A DNA stretch of 64,000 nucleotides from Phallus indusiatus (lineage: Eukaryota; Basidiomycota; Agaricomycetes; Phallales; Phallaceae). The stretch covers positions 62,001 to 126,000 of the forward strand of contig JAQFWX010000036.1 of assembly GCA_027605045.1 (NCBI GenBank). Reading direction: 5' to 3'. The notes beneath the pieces were generated by a model. It was not told the origin of the DNA. It ran no database searches and saw only the letters and a list, made by a program, of their open reading frames with translations. Shown piece by piece: positions 59,251 to 64,000 of this stretch; the stretch's first letter is position 1; every line of letters begins with the position of its first letter. The translations under genes were made by a program, and so were the position numbers.

Positions 59251-62170
59251 TTACTCAGTCTCATGAGCGTCGGCTGATCCACCCTCTGCTTCATCGCCCC
59301 CTCCGTCTTCTGCTTCAGCATCCTCTTCGTCATCCTCTTCATCCTCTGCTGTATGATAAATTTCGGAGCTATCAGAATCGTGATCAGGATCTTGTGAAAA
59401 AGTGAGAAATTGATGCAGCAGTTACGACTCAATTTAGGCTCACCGTCGGATACATCGTCTGGTTCAGGTTGAATAGGACATATTAAAGGAAGACCGCAAA
59501 TACGAGCACCTTCATCGCTTTTTGGATCGATGCCCAACACAGTGTGAGTCTTTTGGATAAACTCAAAAGCTTCATAAGAAACGCTGAGCACACGGAGGGT
59601 TCGATGAATTTGAACTCTGAATGAATTTGAGTCGAAACCGAGGGTGCCCATATCAGAACAGCATAGTCTTTTGGACCCCAAACGATCAAGAGACCAGTAT
59701 GTATCCAGCATTTCATCGCGCACTGCTAATATCGAAATGAAGAAGTATAACTCTTTATACCCGGAAGTTCCAATCGAACACCTGAGCCTGGAAGGAATTT
59801 GGATGTGCCACGAGAATCCAGTAACTACATTGACCGTATGTTTGAATAAAATCATGTATACAATGACACGATAGTAGTGGAATTGGCGTACCAACGCAAA
59901 CCTTACTAAGGCAAACCTCACAAGACTCGTGCATTCCATCGGTTCTTGCAAGTAAGCAGCCAATTTGACTGACATATCCACAAGCCAATCGTGCCCAGGA
60001 AGCATAATCCGAATATTCAACATCACATTCAACAACCACTGTCTGGAGATCGTCGATAGCCGAAATGCCTGCTGTATCTACAGGAACGCGAATCCTGCAA
60101 ACATTCAAGTGATATTCAGTACCGTTACATGATGGGAAACGTGCTATACCTGAAATGTTCACCACAATCTTCGATGGTCACCTTTGTATGCAGTATTTTA
60201 TCACGAACAAACCAATACAATGGTGATGATTCTTCGCATTGAATAAACCCTAATATAGTTGCGTCCGAAGCGTCGAGTGTATCGTTGTGTCCATCGGCTA
60301 ATAAAATATAACCAGTGTAGACAGAATATGTTGGTCCGGAGACGTCCTTCCATATATTGACACATATGGCACGATAGAGATCCCATAAGAAAGAGGGGAC
60401 CAAGGGAACATTCGATCTTGGGGACAAACGCAGCATGTTTACTCTTTCCATAATCTTGTCCGACTCCTTTGGAGATATATTGGTAATACGCACTCTCATC
60501 TGCGGAGTAGCAGGGACAACTTGTAGAATATTCGGCGACCATTCCTGATATTGAAGAAGAATTCACAATAATAATTTTTCATGCGTTTAGAGATGAGAAA
60601 AATGAACTAACAAATACGATAAGCCCACGTCCGTCTAGAATGTTCACATAACAAGAGGCAAGATATCCATCCTCTCGGTCTTTGAAACCGATAAAATTGC
60701 GAGAGAATTCCAGATCCCGCCAAGATATAATGGCATGGTGAGATATACCCTCTGCCACGTATTCACAGCCTTCCTGTAAGCAAAAGGCAAACGGTGAGAT
60801 ACAAACAATTGGCGGAATCGTGCTCGGTTCTCACAGAAAAAGACAAATTCTGAGATGTATTTGAAGAAGAAATTTCATCAAATATTATGGCGACTTACTA
60901 CATAGCGCGAATCTATGTACCGACCCAATGTATCGCTGAATCTTGAATTGAATTGAGAAAATGGGATACACCAGGCTATATACATGAATAGTAAATCTGA
61001 ATTTTCATTTCGTGAAGTGATATAAACGAACGGTTGTGAAAGACAAGGCCAGGGCTTTCTTTTGACGTGATTATGCCGAATAGCTGCATCACATTTGGAT
61101 GACTTGCACGAAGAATGAGCTGCCGTTTATAATTATTTCACAAGAGACGAGTGTATTACCGAAATCGCGAATACCACTCCTTTTCGTTTTTGAATTTCTG
61201 TTGAAGTATAAAAATATAGCGAAAATGCGGCAGTATTTTTTTGTCACGTACGGCACTAGCATCCTGGCCTTTGTAGACACGAACCATCCGTGTCTGACTC
61301 TCTTGTTTCCATCGGACTTCCCAGTGTTCAACTCGCCCAATCGAGATATTTTTGAGCACATTTAGATCCCCCCGTCTGATTCTTTCAAACTGGCCACTTT
61401 CAGAAGACGTCGAAACGCGAGCAAGCGATCTAACTTACATCCGAGTCCATCTCATCTGTGTAATTGCCTATTTGGAGACGTATCACACCCCTAAGCTAGA
61501 CGTAGAACTGGAATAAAACCGAGATCTGTGTCAAATATATTCGTGCGCACCATGAGATTGATCCGACACTCGTCTATCTGACTATGATAACGTGCCAATG
61601 AATCTTTTTCACGATCGGTTGCGAAATATCTCCGAAGGAGTTTTGATCTATATGGTTTATTGGAAGACTCGAGATTATCTGAGATGTCTCGCAAGCATCT
61701 GTTCAAGTGGATTCAGACTGGTAAATATCTTATATGAGCAGAATTGCATACCTGTAAAATTCTTCACAACCTTTCTTAAAGCTGTTGAACGAGTCTGACG
61801 CGGCTTCATAATCATTTTCGGTTTCCTCATGAAGCATTTGGAGAGTATTTGTGACTTTGACTGTGAGAGTCTTATAACCAACTTGGTTTTGTTTCATTTG
61901 CTTATTTTCATTTTCTATCAGCGCTCACAAGTCGAGGTCTGATGACTGACTCACTTGGATTGGCTTTAGCAGAACCTTGACTAGTTCCGCTGCACCCTTT
62001 AAATATGGGAATGGTAGGAGACCCCCCACCGCACTAGCTAATTCAGCAGCCCGGAAGGCGTTGGATACCCAGTCGGTTTCGCTCTGCATAACAGATACTG
62101 CAGTTGAAGCCGACGCCTCATGCACATGTTCATTCTGGGCGATAAGAGATCTCTTCTTCTGAAAACCCAT
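59251..62170 (-). CDS. Array copy I: MLKL-NTD-like / pseudokinase-like protein
   Basis: Complement strand, open through all family exons. ATG 62170 (MGFQKKRSLIAQNEHVHEAS), ETDWVSNAFRAAELASAVGG, exon 3 with RRYFATDREKDSLARYHS, exon 5 FERIRRGDLNVLKNISIGR with MVRVYKGQDA, HPNVMQLFGIITSKESPG, micro-exon NLSFS (near 60845), exon 8 with LGRYIDSRYV, exon 11 about 60545-60156, and exon 13 with TYWSLDRLGSKRL and IDPKSDEGARICGLPL. The tail (59251-59390) is the longest and most acidic of the family (EDEEDDEEDAEAEDGGGD), ending DAHETE. Very similar to copy A over exons 11-13. A 330-codon frame reading through two introns at 60035-59043 is not the product. Same inferred role as copy B. Confidence 0.76.
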
Positions 62171-62229
62171 GGCTGGAGATGGATCGTGTGTATGGGATAG
62201 ACCAGTTTGCGTCAATATTATCAATCCGT

Positions 62230-62290
62230 GTCAAACGTACGCTTGTTTTATACCTGTCGAGGAGAAACTGCCTCTGGAAACCGCAGTAAA
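62230..62290 (-). promoter_or_regulatory. Conserved family 5' element, copy I
   Basis: The complement contains cagaggcagtttctcctcga then caggtataaaacaagcgtac, 60-120 nt upstream of the ATG, close to the element of copies A and D. Confidence 0.5.
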
Positions 62291-62534
62291 CGCTGACGAA
62301 AAGCAACTGCGCCGTCGCATCAACTGGGCGTGTGCCCTCGAACTCGACCCCATGACCTTTCCAATCAAATGGTCAAAGGCTTCTTCGACACTTGATTTGT
62401 GGCTGTGACCAACGTAAAATACCAAGGAGGGACGTGCAACGAAGGTCAAGTTGGTAGAGACTTCGAGTACTGTGTCATTCTATAGCATATCCTTTAGCAA
62501 ACAGCCTACACTCTCGGACCAAACGTACCAGGAG

Positions 62535-62930
62535 CAATAAAAGTCATAAAATCAACAGGCGTCATATACGACGGCACAGCAACAACAGCAACAACAGCAA
62601 GAGTCGTTCTATCGTTTGAATCTTCTACTTTGACGACGGCATCTAATTTCAATGGGTTTTCAAATTCATTTGTAGAAGAAAGGTAGGTGTTCTTATTTTT
62701 CTCCTCCTCTTCTCTCCGGTCGTGATCGTTGACAAAATTTGCGATGTTTTAATTATAATTGTGAGTGTGTTCATATATGTGTACAACGCCTTCGGGTAAG
62801 AATGTGCTTCCTTGTGAGACGATGTGCGTTTGGAGGGCTGGTGGATTATCTGCGGTCCTTACAACAGATTTATTCTTCTCTGCGAGAAAGTAGAATTAGA
62901 TCCTTAAAAAGAAGATACTTATTACAAAGT
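62535..62930 (-). pseudogene. Etp1/BRAP2-like N-terminal fragment 3
   Basis: Complement strand. LPEGVVHIYEHTHNYN (near 62800), acidic NDHDRREEEEKNKNTYLSS, NPLKLDAVVKVEDSND, then TTLAVVAVVAVPSYMTPVDF, ending in FMTFIAPG at about 62535. A gctgtt-type expansion (62577-62600) adds residues relative to fragments 1 and 2. At 62918-62930 it is fused, in opposite orientation, to the truncated Nudix last exon, marking a duplication breakpoint. Confidence 0.6.
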
Positions 62931-63051
62931 AGACGTTTCGGATAAAATACCCCTACCAGCGGCTACAGGCGACGATGATAATCGGTTGGAGGTGTGGGGA
63001 ATAACAGGCTGGTACTTGTCGTTGTTTATGCGTGCCATGGGCATATGGTAG
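62925..63051 (+). pseudogene. Nudix gene last-exon fragment (duplicated)
   Basis: Reads VDVSDKIPLPAATGDDDNR, then LEVWGITGWYLSLFMRAMG, IW and stop. It differs from the intact gene (56705-56828) by few bases. The rest of the gene, including the Nudix box, is absent, so it cannot be functional. It keeps the convergent position next to Vma12 copy 2. Confidence 0.8.
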
Positions 63052-63133
63052 TTTTCCGAGTTAGTTAGATAGATACCCTAGAGTAGAAGCCATTAATAGA
63101 TTCTAATTATCATTGTGCGAATGGTGGATTGCA

Positions 63134-63862
63134 TCAGTGGCCGGCTCGTCGTTTTCGCAATTTCGTGTCATCGTCCTTTTCTTTCTTGATTGGCGCAGGG
63201 ATGATCTCAGTCTCTGCATCTCCCGAATGCTTCTCTCCTTTCTTTTTCCGATCAAACTGCAAGCGTGTGCCCTTCGGATGACGCGATTTGTCTTCACGCG
63301 ACTGCCATATAATAAACAAGATACCCTCAGTCGCAGCGAGTATTAGTGCAACCGATAGAGCGAATAAAGCTCGCTAGCATCTCGTCAGTTGAAATCTCGC
63401 GTGCATTTTAAGTAGTATATCTCATACCCATTCATCTCGCCAGCCCACATGTTTACTAGCCCACCAACTCGCAAAGCCCGCTCCTCCGATGCTGAAAAGA
63501 GCATTGACAAGCCCGATAATCGCTCCCCTATCACTCAGATTCTTGTGTGCTGTTTCCGCGGGATCCTCCGGAGGTTCGTACTTTGGAAATTTGGAAAGAG
63601 GGGATGTGATTGTTCCGGAGAGAAGTGAAATCATAGCATAATCATTTGCGTTCAGCTGCTTTCCGGCAAGTTGTTTACGGGCATCTTCCGTTAGAGCCCA
63701 TTGCGAGATTTTTAGAAGAGTTGGATAGGATAATTCTACTTGATTTTTGAGTGGGACTGATAGCGCATCCTTCAATTCGTCCGGTAAGAGATCAATTACG
63801 ACCTCGAGATTTTCAGCCAGGTGCTGTGGAATAGAAACGGTCGTGGTGGTCAATTCTGACAT
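63134..63862 (-). CDS. VMA12: V-ATPase assembly factor Vma12/Vph2-like, copy 2
   Basis: Near-identical duplicate of 56888-57638. Exon 1 is 63428-63862 and exon 2 is 63134-63373, about 224 aa. The membrane segments are preserved (IIGLVNALFSIGGAGFASWW; ALFALSVALILAATEGILFI). Changes are mostly conservative (EVVIDLL, YPTLLKISQWALTED). The C-terminus ends earlier, KLRKRRAGH, because of a small insertion (ccggcc) that brings in a tga, removing the last eight residues of copy 1. The frame is otherwise open, so it may be functional; which copy is ancestral is suggested by the neighbouring intact Nudix gene at copy 1. Confidence 0.82.
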
Positions 63863-63914
63863 AGTGAAAGAAAGACGGTAAGAAAGAAAAAGGAGTGTCT
63901 TTTCCGTTTAAGGT

Positions 63915-64000
63915 TGTTTTGGTGATGCTGGCGGATGGATCGTTGTCGGCGGCGCGAAGCGGCAGGCCGCGGTGAATTCAGCATTAGTGAAAGCCGGTAT
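63915..64000 (+). pseudogene. Fragment X, copy beside Vma12 copy 2
   Basis: GDAGGWIVVGGAKRQAA is recognisable, with a stop-like tga after gccgcgg. It continues to the window edge with a 10-nt insertion relative to 57750, so the duplication extends beyond the window. Confidence 0.4.

Noticed and set aside
59043..60035. 330-codon minus-strand frame as a single-exon gene
   Set aside because: It reads through the conserved introns before exons 13 and 14 of copy I and goes beyond the family stop; the spliced model fits all paralogues better.
5488..62170. NLR-type receptors (NACHT/NB-ARC)
   Set aside because: No P-loop GxxxxGK[ST], no NACHT motifs and no WD/ankyrin/TPR repeats in any array copy.
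1..64000. tRNA or rRNA genes
   Set aside because: No cloverleaf with A/B boxes or rRNA core was noticed by eye; a tRNAscan run would be needed to exclude them.

Overview
The window is nuclear DNA of a filamentous basidiomycete, most likely an agaricomycete. The evidence is many introns of about 40-80 nt with GT-AG borders, a lanosterol synthase and a Vma12 homologue of fungal type, and a multigene family whose C-terminal pattern (YWSLD.SG..RL, then ..GFD..., then DP.S..AR..G.PL) I know from uncharacterised agaricomycete proteins. No species is claimed and no database was searched.

Layout. 1-3.4 kb: no gene I can support. 3.4-25.3 kb: left arm of a gene array (copies A minus, B plus, C plus, D plus), with relics of other genes between the copies. 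25.4-38.6 kb: a conventional block on the minus strand, with a lanosterol synthase (ERG7) and three tandem vacuolar/secretory M20 carboxypeptidases of CPS1 type. 39.8-54.4 kb: right arm of the array (E plus with a frameshift, F plus dead, G minus, H plus). 55.9-57.6 kb: a CoA-type Nudix hydrolase and a V-ATPase assembly factor Vma12, convergent. 58.2-62.2 kb: a relic and array copy I (minus). 62.5-64 kb: a second Vma12 copy joined to the last 120 bp of the Nudix gene, a segmental duplication of 56.7-57.75 kb.

The array family is the main feature. For copy B I resolved a complete 14-exon model, 11232-14075, giving 702 aa. The other copies follow the same exon plan, including a 15-nt micro-exon. 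The predicted protein has an N-terminal helical bundle resembling the MLKL N-terminal / fungal HeLo-type cell-death domain, a degenerate kinase-like N-lobe, a middle region of unknown function, the agaricomycete-specific C-terminal domain, and a short acidic tail. Seven copies look open, one has a single frameshift, one is a clear pseudogene, and at least three exon relics remain. Promoter and 3' flank are copied with the genes. This looks like an expanding birth-and-death locus, and the N-terminal domain suggests self/non-self recognition or regulated cell death; that role is inference.

Relics of several single-copy-type genes recur between the units: an Etp1/BRAP2-like ubiquitin ligase (three N-terminal pieces, one C-terminal piece), an actin-related protein of Arp9 type (several pieces), the Nudix gene (5' pieces between the M20 genes) and two unidentified coding fragments. 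They suggest that repeated duplication and deletion have reshuffled an ancestral neighbourhood.
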